From Ulva prolifera (lineage: Eukaryota > Chlorophyta > Ulvophyceae > Ulvales > Ulvaceae), in NCBI GenBank assembly GCA_023078555.1, contig JALAAN010000010.1:1178001-1242000 (forward strand): DNA of 64,000 bases, given 5' to 3'. Shown here in pieces: positions 12,230 through 23,300 of this stretch. Position numbers and translations under genes: made by a program. Below the pieces are notes generated by a model. The model searched no databases, had not been told where the DNA came from, and was given only the letters and a program-made list of their open reading frames with translations. Position 1 is the stretch's first letter; every line of letters starts with the position of its first letter.

Positions 12230-12303
12230 GGTCTTATAGCTCAGTTGGTTAGAGCGTGGTGCTAATAACGCCAAGGTCCTAGGTTCGAGCCCTGGTTGGA
12301 CTA
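12230..12303 (+). tRNA. tRNA-Ile (anticodon AAU)
   Basis: 74 nt. The D arm is GCTC-AGTTGGTTA-GAGC. The anticodon stem TGGTG/CGCCA carries loop CTAATAA, so the anticodon is AAU (Ile, AUU codons). The T arm is CTAGG-TTCGAGC-CCTGG, with a discriminator A. The acceptor stem GGTCTTA/TTGGACT pairs with two G-U wobbles and one U-U mismatch at pair 6-67. No intron is present. A TTTT run at about 12345 could end Pol III transcription. The core matches plant tRNA-Ile(AAU) closely. The acceptor mismatch leaves some chance that it is a decayed or remodelled copy. It lies 1.7 kb upstream of a tyrosine recombinase gene. Confidence 0.88.
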
Positions 12304-12739
12304 TCTTCTCGTCAGACGTAGGATAAGCACTTAAGAGCCTACACTTTTGGTCGAAGCCGCGGTGCGGGGGCGGGTCGAAGCGGGGACCCTGGCGGGGCGC
12401 GCGACGCGCGACGGAGTCGCGGGCGCGCACACGCACACCGAGGCGAGGCGCGGCGGCAGGCCTGTCAGCGAAGGGACACGGAGGGTGACAGCTGTCGTCA
12501 ACCCTGTCAGGTGCAGGCGCTTGCAGCCAATGTACGACGCAGTGCACCGTGGCCAGCACGGGGGATTCCGGATGTGGAGACACGCCGGCGGGCGAGCGCA
12601 CGGGGCGCGCGGGCCGTGGACGTGTACAGTATATTACAAAAGAGTGGACGGGAGAAAACAAACACTGAAACCGAATCTCATGCGAATCGACAGCAACACA
12701 CACTCACACACACACGAACACTACAACCGCACGCACAAC
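12304..12739. other. GC-rich intergenic sequence
   Basis: CGCG-rich stretch between the tRNA and the end of a minus-strand gene. A CACACACA tract lies at about 12700-12716. No gene recognised. Confidence 0.4.
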
Positions 12740-13580
12740 TCAGTCCGGCAGGATCGCGTCCTCCAGGCCCGCATCATACCGCAACCCCTGCTCCCGAGAG
12801 ATGACAAGCCCAGACTTCCGATACATATCCGCATTGCCGCGCTGCAATGACACCGACAACACCCGCAGCGCCCACTGGAGAAACGCGCCTTTGGAGATGC
12901 GCCCACTGGCAGCAGCCACATCTGGACGTGTACAGTTGGATACGGCTATGTAATCATGCATACGTACATGCAGTTCTCGTGACGATCGGGATAAGGGCGC
13001 GGGCATGGAAGCGGGGCGTGGATTCGCACGCGAGAGTTGGGATATGGACGCGAACATGGGCGCACATGGAGACGGGATATGGACGCGTACATAGGAGCGC
13101 GAGGCGCGGCGGCGGGCAGGTAGCACGTGGGCACGTGGAGTGCACGCTGCGTGCGGCAGGATGCAGGACGCGAGCCGACGGCGGTCGGCGACGCGCCTCG
13201 GCGCAGACGTATCTCGAGAAACGCCGCTCTGGGCGCGGGCGAGGGCCGGAAGGCAGCACCGGCGGGCCACCGGCGGGCCACGGCGGGCAGGGGCGCCTGC
13301 AGCGACGCGACCGCGCGACACCCCATCACCGTAGGAGCGTGAACACGGGCGGGCTCCCGCAACAGGGGGAGCCTATCCGGATCGAAGGGCTGAGACACAC
13401 GGCTCGCAACAGCGGCGCCCAGGCCTCCGGTCGGCAGCGCCGCGTCCTCAAGGCGCGCGTGACATGGTGGTGGCAGCGAGAGGACGGGGTGACGTACGTG
13501 CGAGGCGGCCACGCGGGCCACGCGCGGCAGGCAGTTATCCACGAGGTCGCGCCGCACGACGCAGCAGGCGCGGACGACCT
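12740..13580 (-). CDS. Partial spliced gene, unknown
   Basis: Tentative minus-strand gene. The last exon (12921-12740, stop TGA) follows a CACGTCCAG acceptor and reads GRISKGAFLQWALRVL then SGLVISREQGLRYDAG, with low-complexity-free codon usage. Two candidate upstream exons give compatible phases. One is 13389-13347 (starts PFDPDRLPLLREP). The other is 13580-13498 (contains VVRRDLVDNCLPRV) with a strong GTACGT donor. The 5-prime end was not found. It could start near the TATA box at 13793 and share a bidirectional promoter with the recombinase gene. The 12.95-13.11 kb intron contains degenerate copies of a unit containing GGGATATGGACGCG. No family recognised. Confidence 0.35.
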
Positions 13581-13792
13581 CTGCAGCGGCGTGGGCGTGT
13601 GCGCGGAGTGGGGGCGAGGCGAGACGGGAGGCAGCGGCTGTGGCGCCGCGAGGAGCGGCCGCAGCCGGTCGGAGCCCAGGTGGCACCGGTGTAACGGGGC
13701 GATATCGTCGATCGCTCGCACCCTCGTTCGCAGGCGCGAGTGCGGGCTCGCGCACAGAGGGGCGGACTGCATTCGAAGGGGGGCGCGATCGC

Positions 13793-13800
13793 TATAAAAG
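13793..13800 (+). promoter_or_regulatory. TATA box (TATAAAAG) of the recombinase gene
   Basis: A consensus TATAAAAG in otherwise very GC-rich DNA, 226 bp upstream of the ATG at 14019. It would place the transcription start near 13825 with a leader of about 190 nt. The minus-strand gene to the left points away, so the region may be shared. Confidence 0.6.
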
Positions 13801-14018
13801 GGGCGACGCGACGGAGAGAGCGTGTATACATCAGCCCGGGTCGCCAGCGACGGTGACTCGCAAGCAGAGCAGAGCAGCGCGGACGGGGTGAATCTGTCGT
13901 CAGACGGCATCTGCAGCGTCGAACGCCGTGCCCGCAGCCCATCGAACTGCCATCAGTGGAGTCGAAGCGTCGCGCTGTCGTAAGGTCAAGTAGCCGTGAG
14001 CGTGAGAGGGAGGCCAAG

Positions 14019-17000
14019 ATGGCCAGCGACGACGCCGACATCGCCGCGATGAGGTGCGTCCGTTGTCAATGACGTTCGGTGCTTGCAGCCCGCGGCTCGT
14101 GCACGCGTGCGTGCCGTTGAATGTCGGCGGCGTCGCCACATGTGGGCGGGCTCGAAGCGTCTCCCAGTCATGGCTGCGTACCGGCCGTGCCATCGATAGG
14201 GGTCGACTCGACATGCATGGCGGTGTGCGGTCGGGTGGGTTTGTGCGTGGTGCTGTTGATTCGGATGAGCTCGTCGAGATTCGGCGTGGGTGTCTGCGCA
14301 CGGCTGCCATCGGGGCATGCTGGCCCGGGTGACCCACGGGCTGCGATTCACGGCCGGAGCGTCGGGGCGTCACGTTCGTACACAGCTGCTCCAGTGTGCA
14401 CAGGTGCTCCAGTGGCGCGGCTCCGCTGGCCAGGCGTCACAGCTGGCGGGGCAGGCGGCGCGGTTCAGGCCCGTGCACGCGCACCGCACTCGCAAGCCTG
14501 CGCACACGGTCGTGCGTGGGCGGGCCGCCGACGGCAACATGTCTGTGCAGGGCACGCTACGAGCTCAACCCCGCGGGCGAGGCGCTCGTGGAGGAGATGG
14601 CGCGGATGGGCATCACGGGGGAGCGCGTGCAACAGGCACGTGCGTGCGTCAACGCCGCTGCGGTGCGAGCCGGCGAGCGCGGGGAGCCCTCGCGCGCCGC
14701 CTTTGCTGCGGCCAGCGGCGTCCCCCTGCCGAGATTGGCGCTGCCGCACCTCGACGACTGGCGACTGCTGCTGAGTCATCACCATCGCACGTTGTCGGGG
14801 CTGGAGAACGCGGAGCGCACCGTGCTGCGCTTCGCCCGCGCTCACTACGCCGTCCTCAGCACACGCGGGCTCGACACCGATCACTTGCTGCAACCAGAGA
14901 CGATGAAGGTGTGTTCCCATGGCCAGGCACTCCCCCGCCCTGCACCTGGCGTCTATGTGTGTTGCGTGCGTGAGTGTCTGGATGTGTGCTTGATCCGCTT
15001 GTTTCTTTCGTGGTGCTGCCCGCCTCGCCACCTTGGTGCTTTTGACACCTGCCCCCCCCCTGCACCCGGCGGGCGTGCACAGGTATGTGAGTGCCTGCGT
15101 CCGGTTCCGCTGACAGCGTGTGGGCGTGTGCAGCTGAACATGTTCCAGATGATCGAGTCGTGGCGCACGATGCCACGGGATGTGTTTACCGCGATTCTGC
15201 ACATTTTGTTGTACACGAAGCAAATCGGCAGCAGGCAGTCGCTGGACGCGTACATGTACACGGTCGGCTGCTGTTGCAAGGCCTACTATGCGGCTGTGGA
15301 CGAGGTGCGTACTTCGGAGTTCGCGCACACCGCCTTCGGCTGCCGCCTGTCATGCTGAGCGTGCGTGTGTCCTCCGCGCGATGGCCGACCGGGACCCGCC
15401 GCCTGTTGCCCGGACTGCGCGGGCGCCGCTGCAGAGTTTTGGTGCGGGGTGACCACAGGGGCGCCGATCTGCAGGTTGTCGAGTCGCCCAGCCCGTTCCA
15501 GCGCTTCTCGGCGCTCGTGAAGGGCGTGCACATGCACATCAAGGGCTCGCCGCTCGGCGGCGTCCGCAAGATCACGCCCCTCACGCACGGCCAGATCATG
15601 CGAACCGTGGAGTCCATGTATGTCGGGGGCTTTGGCATGATGCAGGTGCGCACCCCCGTACGCAGCGGCGGTGCAGACCGGGGCGGCGACCATGCAGCTA
15701 CCCCGAGCCTTGGCCCCTTTCGCCTATGTTCCCGGCGCGTCGTCAGCCATTGGCGCTGGCACAAGCCGAACCTGTCTTTGCAGGCTCGCGTTGTTTTCGC
15801 ATTGACGGCGATCGCCGGCCTGCGCACGCCGTTCTTCCAATACTGGCGCTGGCAAGACGTGGAGCTCATCAAGGTCCCCATGTTGCGAGGAGAGGTGATG
15901 GAGGCGACGGCCGGGGTGCTGCACGACCGTGACACGCAGGTGTGGCCTCGGCGCCTTGATGAGCGTGCCTGTAGCCACCCCTTGTCATCGCTGCAGCCCA
16001 TGCCGATCGAATGCTGTGTGCTTGGTTGCGTCGCTTGCTCCTGTTGTCTGATTGCGCCGCCGAGGCATCCGCCCTGGCGGGTTATGACGGGCGTAGACTG
16101 TGCAGATGGGCTTTGCATTTGTCAGCCATCACGTCGTCAACAAGTGCCCGAACCAGTTCGGGACACCGGTACTGGCGCTCGACCCGACGGGGCAGCGTGT
16201 CTCGCCCTCCCTGCCGGTCGTCGGCAGCCTCCTCGTGCAGCTGGGGCTGGTGATGGGCGTCTTTGATGCGGAGCAGATCGTGAGCCTGCCGTACAACTCG
16301 CGCCTCTGTCCGAAGCCGCATGCACAGGAGTGGTGTGTCTCTTGCAACAAATGTGCATTACGCGGCCTGCATGCATGCGTGTGTCGTCGCCCGTGTTGCT
16401 GTGTGTCCGCCTGCACTGCCGCATCTCTGCATGTGTGATTGATTCCGTGCTGTGTTTCGGTCGGCCCCCCCGCGTATAGTGCAGTACCCAGATGTGATCG
16501 CTATGGCAGGCTGCCGGCACGCCTGCCGCGACGAGTACGTGGTTGGCGCAGTGGGGTGACCTGTGTTGCTGTCATGTGGCTCATCGGCCGGTGTGCGTGC
16601 TGGTGATTTTGCCCCTCGATCCGCTGCTGATTGCTGTGGTGTGTTGGCGTTGTGCCATGCGATGGCTCGCGACTGCCCCTTTGACTGCTACAGGTATGTC
16701 ATCTGCACTCAGCACGACATGTTCTTCCTGCCGCACATCAACGTGCCAGGCAATCGCATCTCGTGGCTGGTCGCGATGTGCGGCCTCCTGGCAGAGCCGG
16801 ACGATGGGGCGCAGGCGTCCACAGGCAAGGGCGTGCGCGTGGGGCCCCGCTCGCTGCGCTCGTCCATGGTGCTGCGCATGGTCCTCGGGCGCATCACATC
16901 TGACCGCGCGCCTGATGAGGTCCTCATGCGCCACCTCGGCACGTGGGTCCAGAACGCAACGGCCGCTGCCATGGTCCACTACTTCTCCAGCCGCGGCGCG

Positions 17001-17093
17001 GCCGCGACTCTTGCCGGCATGGTGCGCCACCTGTTCTGGAAGGGCGTGGAGGACATGGCTTGGTGCTCTGTGCGCAAAGCGCAGATGCGATAG
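14019..17093 (+). CDS. Tyrosine recombinase (Crypton-like), 8 exons
   Basis: Exons 14019-14053, 14551-14908, 15134-15304, 15475-15645, 15784-15939, 16106-16279, 16485-16534 and 16694-17093 join in phase to 504 codons plus TAG. The start ATG sits in a good context (CCAAGATGGCC). Residues 190-245 resemble a core-binding domain (SALVKGVHMHIKG, then ITPLTHGQIM). The catalytic domain shows box I, AIAGLRTPFFQYWRWQDVEL, with Arg259. A beta-hairpin Lys310 lies in HHVVNKCPNQFGT. Box II is RSLRSS with Arg427, where the usual HxxR is RxxR. HLGTW follows with Trp456 in the position usually His or Trp, and the nucleophile is Tyr468 in MVHYFSS. Such enzymes cut and rejoin DNA by a phosphotyrosine link and mobilise Crypton-type elements. 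A cysteine-rich ribbon-like stretch (CMDC...CSRC, about 17106-17164) lies just downstream in the same frame and may belong to the next gene. That boundary is unsure. Confidence 0.85.
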
Positions 17094-17319
17094 TTTTGGC
17101 CCATCTGCATGGACTGTGATCGCACGTGTGCCCCTGGTAGCGGTGTGTTCTGTAGCCGGTGCAAACGCGTGTTCAGAGAGGACTAGCTATCGTGGCTTCG
17201 CGACGGGCGTTGCGCGCCGCCGCTGCAGTAGGTGCAGGCACCTGCGTTCCAAAGGCACCGGTGGCCACGCTAGCCGCTGGACGCGCGGCTTACGGTGGTG
17301 ACGGCAGGTCGCTGTGCAG

Positions 17320-20300
17320 GCACAGGCTAACATCACGGGGGACGCCCGGGGAATGGAACATGCGCGCACGGTCACGCGCGTCGGCGGCGATGCAGGAGCC
17401 GTCGGCCTGCTGGCCACGGCACAGGAACAGCCTGAGCGCGAGCTGTTCCTCTTCATCGCCTTCCAGAAATCCAAGGACGGTGCGGCACAGCAGGCCGTCC
17501 TCACGGAGATGTCCAAGCTCCTGGCGGATCATGTCGGGGGCCACCAGGTCGGAGGTGCCGGCAAGGTCTCGACGATCTACCACCGCATCATGCGGCGGGT
17601 GGCACCGTATCCGGGGAGGTGGCTCCTCCAGAGCGCGATGCCAGCCCACCGCCTCGCCCAGCTCCCAGGTGCAGCAAACCGCCCTGTGATGTGCACGTGT
17701 TTCTGCGTGCCCGCCTGCTCTGCCGCATCTCTGCGTGCGTGTGTTTCTGTGCTGTGTTTCTGTGTGTCCGCCCGCTCTGCCGCATCTCTGCATGTTTGTG
17801 TTTCTCTGCTGTGTTTCTGTGTGTCCGCCCGCTATGCCGCATCTCTGCGTGCGTGTGTTTCTGTGCTGTGTTTCTGTGTGTCCGCCCGCTCTGCCGCATC
17901 TCTGCGTGCGTGTGTTTCTCTGCTGTGTTTCTGTGTGTCCGCCCGCTCTGCCGCATCTCTGCGTGCGTGTGTTTCTGTGCTGTGTTCGGCGTGTCCGCCC
18001 GCTCTGCCGCATCTCTGCGTGTTTGTGTTTCTCTGCTGTGTTCGGCGTGTCCGCCTGCTCTGCCGCATCTCTGCGTGCGTGTGTTTCTGTGCTGTGTTTC
18101 TGTGTGTCCGCCTGCTCTGCCGCATCTCTGCGTGCGTGTGTTTCTGTGCTGTGTTTCTGTGTGTCCGCCCGCTCTGCCGCACCTCTGCATGTGTGTGGTG
18201 CTGTGTTGAATGTCTTTGCCACCAGTGGGGGCAAAGGGTCTGATTCCACGCTTCTGACTGTGGCGAGGTGATGTAGAGCGTGCCGCCGAGGTGGTCGGCA
18301 AGCTCACGCGTGCGGTGGCCACGGCGCGCAGCGTCAAGGACAAGTGGCTGAAGGGCGCCCTGGCTGTCACCGGCGTGGACAAGGCGGGGCTCACTGTCGA
18401 GAAGCGGAGGGCGGCGCTCGCACCTCCGCGCACGACTGTCGAGGACGTCGAGATCGACTTCCCGCACGGACCGTTTGGCGAAGACGGGGATGACGCCACC
18501 TCGGACAGCGCCTCAGACAGCGCAGACGTGGAGATGCTGGACTCCGACGGTGAAGATGCGGGGCCGATGGATGACACGGAGCAGGACCGCGACGGTGAGC
18601 TCGCAGAGCTCGTGCAGAGCACCATGCAGCTCGGCGATCTTGGGACCGCCGACGAGGAGATGGTTCACGACGCGCTGGAGGAGGAGCTCAGGAGCATTGA
18701 GGAGCAGCCGGCGCCTGTCGCCGAGGGCGGCGCAGACGGGGCCACGGACGCCGGCATGTCGTCGCTCGTGCCCCCCCCCGCTGCAGAGGCCGCTTCCGGA
18801 GAGCCAGAGGGCACCCCGGCAAAGACCATCACGGCTGCCGGGGAGACGCTGCACCTGCACCTGTCGCACCGCGCGGCGCTCGGCGTGCTGTCGAACAGGC
18901 AGTACCACGTGCACACGCTCACCAAGCATCCCGCGACCGGAGAATCTGTGGTCCCGTATCCGCCCGGGATGCGGGTGCCCCAGGGCGACCCCGTCTTTGA
19001 GACGGACTACGTCACGCGCTGGGCGCACAGCAGCGGTGAGGAGTTGCTGCAGGAAGTGCGCGACGTGCTGGGCGGGGTGATCCCGACCGTGCCGGCGCGC
19101 TTCAGCAACATGACGAAGGCCGTGAAGAAGCTCTTCGCGGAGACGAGGATGTGCCTGGTCCAAGGCTGCTTGAATCTGGCATGCACAGAGACGGCAAACT
19201 TCAAACTGCATGCATGCACCGACCACCTGAAGGGGGACATGCGCGTGAAGGGCACGGATGAAGACGTCCGCCTGTGCACATCCTGCCACGGGAGTCGCAG
19301 CGTGGAGGAATTCCGCGAGGGCCAGGGCAGCCAGATCACCGGCGGCCTCTGCCATCGGTGCCGCATCGATCGCCGGAACAAGGCCATCATCCGCCGGAAC
19401 AAGAAGAAGGGGACCAACAAGCCGACCCTCCCTCTGCCTGCGCACCGACCGCCGTCCGCGACCGAGCTCGAGAACGGCAAGGACATCGGAGGCGCATACA
19501 TCGAGGAGCGTCGCAGGGCGGCGCAGCGCAATGCTCTTGCTGGCGCGCGCCCCGGTGAGACCATGCTGGAGCCGTTCCTGGTGCTTGCAGCGCACGACCG
19601 GGACCGTGAGGGGCACGAGCGCCAGTGTGTCCGCGTGGGGTGCCAGAACGACAGCAGGAGCGACAGGCTCATCGCGACGCTGTGCAGAGCGTGCTGCCAG
19701 GTGGGATCTCTGGTGTGTGGTGGCCATGCATGACCTTGCGCTGGCTGTCCCATCGGTGCTGCATCTCTGCGTGTGTGTGTGGGGTTGCTGTGCTGTGTTC
19801 GACCTGTCCGCCTGCTCTGCTGCATCTCTGCATGTGTCTGTTCCTGCTACGCATCGACTGTAGCTAGTGCATCACTGAGCAGTGTCGCTGGTCTCATGTC
19901 ACACGAGCTGACGCGCATGCGTGTGTGTGGTGCAGAGCGTGCGGGGGAGGCACTACGCCCTCGTGGCCGTCATGGACGTCGACGGCGACGCCACTGGCGA
20001 GCTCATGTTCGTGAGGTACTGCAGCGGCTGCTGGCGGGGCCTCCCGCTGCACATGTTCCGCACCGGCGTGGGGCAGTGCATCCGCTGTGTCAAGGGCGAC
20101 GCCGCGTTCCGCCTGCGGGCAGAGTCTACGCCGCGCCCGGAGCGAGCACTGGACCCCGCCACGGACGATCTTCAGCATTCGACACCTGCCACGGCCCTGA
20201 TCATGGACCACGCCTATGGCCCGGGGCTGTGCAAGGCCAAGGGCTGCTGGGATCCTGTGCTTCGACATGGCAGCGGTCAGCGCAACGAGACGCGCCCCCT

Positions 20301-23300
20301 GCCGATGTGTCTCCGCCACATCAAGGTGCACACCTCTCACTTGTGCGTGCACACAGCCGCCTGCTCCTAGAACCTGGTCAGCTGCATGCCCATGCAACGC
20401 GTGGGTCGTGTTGAATGGGAGGTAGACAGCAGACGGGGCCATGCATATGCTCTGCCGACATTCGTACCCGTGTCGGGCTGCTGCGAATGTATGCGTTGCA
20501 TCCTGTGTTATGTAGACATGTCGCAGCTTAATTTCTGAGGCCACAGATGTCGCCGCTCTGCACGCTCGGTCGTGTGCAGGCATGGTATGTGAGATCCGAG
20601 AAGACGGGGCTGCTGCAGCGCTGGTGCTCTGGCCATGAGCGGTGGGAGCACCCTGACGTCTTTGGGGGATTCTGGCATGCCTGCCAGAATCGGCTCAGTC
20701 CGAGCCGCCGCGCCGAAGCAGAGGCGATTGCAGAGCGCATCGCGCTTGCACGCGCAGATGGCACGCTTGACGGCGCCCCGCCCGCGGCCGCTGCGCCTGT
20801 GCCCAGGATCACCGCCGAGCCCGCGGCGATGCCGGCGGCTGCAGCTGTGCATGCGGTCGACGAGACTGTGGAGGAATGGAGGCCGGAGTGGGGCCGGCAG
20901 ACCGCCGTCGTTAACGGCTACAACGCGTGCAAACAGGTCAAGGAGTACCTCGGCACGGAAGGCGCGATCGACTTTGTGGAGATCATCCGGGGCAGCAGGG
21001 CTGGCAGCGGCGATGATGACATCGCGGCTGCAGTGACCGCACTGTACCAGAGGCTGGCACAGACGACGCAGCCGGCCGCGTCGGCGATCGGGTTCCCGGC
21101 AGCCCCGGCACCGGCGCCGACGACATGTGTGCGCTGCGGCGAGCCCACAGCAGCGGGCGCCTTTGTCGGCAAGTCAGTGTGCATCCTATGCGCCGCATCA
21201 GGCATGGAAAGCCTGACGCTCGTGGACGTCGGCAGTGCCCTCGAGTCGGGGATGCTGTATGGTAAAGGTGCGGCCTGTCGTGCGCTGCATGATCTGAGGG
21301 CGTAAACGTATCATGTGTCAGCCTCCGCGTTGTGGTGTACTCTCGCAGACTGCTGCTGTGTACCTGTCGCATGTGTGCAGCCGGCGGCTCATGTGCCATG
21401 GACCGAGTCCACGGCCATGCCTGTCATAGTGTTAGCTTTCCGTTGCAGGGCGGAGGGTCAGGAGGCAGGCCACCCTGAGGGACCCCAAGCTGTCCGCGAC
21501 TGAGGGGCTGACGGACGCGCACGCGCGCTTGGCCGACGAGCTGAGGAAGCGGAGGTCCGTCAGCGTCGCCGGCGTCGCAGGTGCCCCTGCGATGAAGCGC
21601 CAACGGCACGTCAAGAGCCAGTCGGCCAGGAATCAGCACCAGCGGCGAGTTGTGCATGACGGCCTGGTGCTGTCGTGGCGTCCGGAGGAAGGTCAGGAAC
21701 CGCCCGCAGAGGCAGGTGTGTTTGCTGCTTCTGCCTATCGATCGCAAGGCTGTTGCGGCACCGGCACCGCGCTGTTGCAGGAACCTGATGCCTGGTGTTG
21801 TGTTCATGCCTGCATGCATGCGTGTGCAGCCTGCCGCCCGGCCCGCATGCATGTCCGCGGCTGGTCTGCTACAGTACTTGCAGCATGAGTTTTGCTCTAT
21901 ATCGATGCCGGATTCTGCTGTGTGTTGGTTGTCATGAGTCGGCGCTCTGCCATAACCTACACTCTGTAGTACAATCGCCCGCTGTGCAGGCCCCGACGTC
22001 GAGCTGCCCGAGGCCCCAGTGGCGACGGACGCAGACCTGGCCATGCTGGCCGCCGCACGGGCGTGCAAGGCGCACGGCCTGGAGTGGCTGGCTGACACCG
22101 ATTGCACGCGGGCGGCGATGGAGGGCGTCGCGGACAAGCTGCCTCAATTCGCAGCAAGGCATGGCAGGAACAACTTCGCATCTTTCGCCATCGTCGACGC
22201 CGCCGGCACTCGGCCGGTGCTGCGAGCTCGCAAGAGCGTCTCACCACCGGGATGGCAGCAGGTGTGGCTTGTCGTCCTCGCGTCGTGTATGTACCCCGTG
22301 CCCTGTGCCCTGTGAAGCGGCTGGACCGGCATGTCAAGTTGATTCGGGTGTGCATTTCTTGTTGTGTTTATCTATTCCAGCTCACTCCTCTGTGATTATC
22401 GTGCATGTGCTTGACACCGCCGGGTGTCGCTGAGGCTGCAGCCTAGTACATCTGCCTGCCCGGTTGCTATGCACCTGCTGTGGCTGCAGCCTGCATCTCC
22501 AGGCATGAGAGCCAGATTCTGTGCGTGATGCAGGTGCTCTGTGCCCGCCCGCCAGGTCTGCGGGCCCGGATCACGGACGACTCGGACACCGGCAGTGACG
22601 GATCGTGGTTCGGCTGTGTCGGCGTCCATGTGCGCGGCGAGAACAAACCGCACAACGTGAAGAGATTGTGCGGCGAGGTGCTCATCCGAGAGCGCAGGCC
22701 CCGCCGTGTCGCGGCAGGGTCGATCGGTCAACAGCCCGACCAGTATGCCGCAGTGCAAGTTGCGCGCGACACATTCGCGCTGCTCCTCGACAGGCTGCAC
22801 GCCCTGTTCACAGCGGCGCCGATGATGCCTGTGCAGATTCTGTCGCTGACATTCCTCGAGAACTGCAAGGGTCTGGTCCCCGCCGTCCTGGATCGACACC
22901 AGCCGACGCTGCTGATTCCGGTGCATCTCTACACTGCGACGATCGCCCACCACCGGCACAAGCACGGCGCCGACAGCAACGGCAGCGTGCGTGAGAAGAC
23001 CGCGCTTGCCCACTCCATTGGGTACTGCACCGTTCGACTCGCCTGCAGCCTGCAGGACGCCTGCGAACCCCGTCCGCTCCCGGACTCGCTCTGGGGGACT
23101 GTGCGAGGGGCTGCTGTCGCGACCATGGTCGCGTTCGACACCCGGGCGTACTCGGAGTATGTGTCTGGGGCGACCCTCTTCTGTGGCCAAGCGAAGCGGG
23201 ACCTCCCCGGACAGATCCTGCTGACGCATCACACGGCCATCCTTTCCGGACTGGTGATGGCTGGCGCTGTGGGTGGTGGGCCGACGACGGCAGAGGCGCT

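Noticed and set aside
12740-13321. Single-exon 193-codon minus-strand gene
   Set aside because: Its upstream two thirds cover repeat-like intron DNA. Only the last exon part (from 12921) looks coding, so a spliced partial model was kept.
17290-18625. Frames of 309-345 codons with 19-residue periodicity
   Set aside because: They are translations of the 57-bp intronic minisatellite, open only because the unit is a multiple of three.
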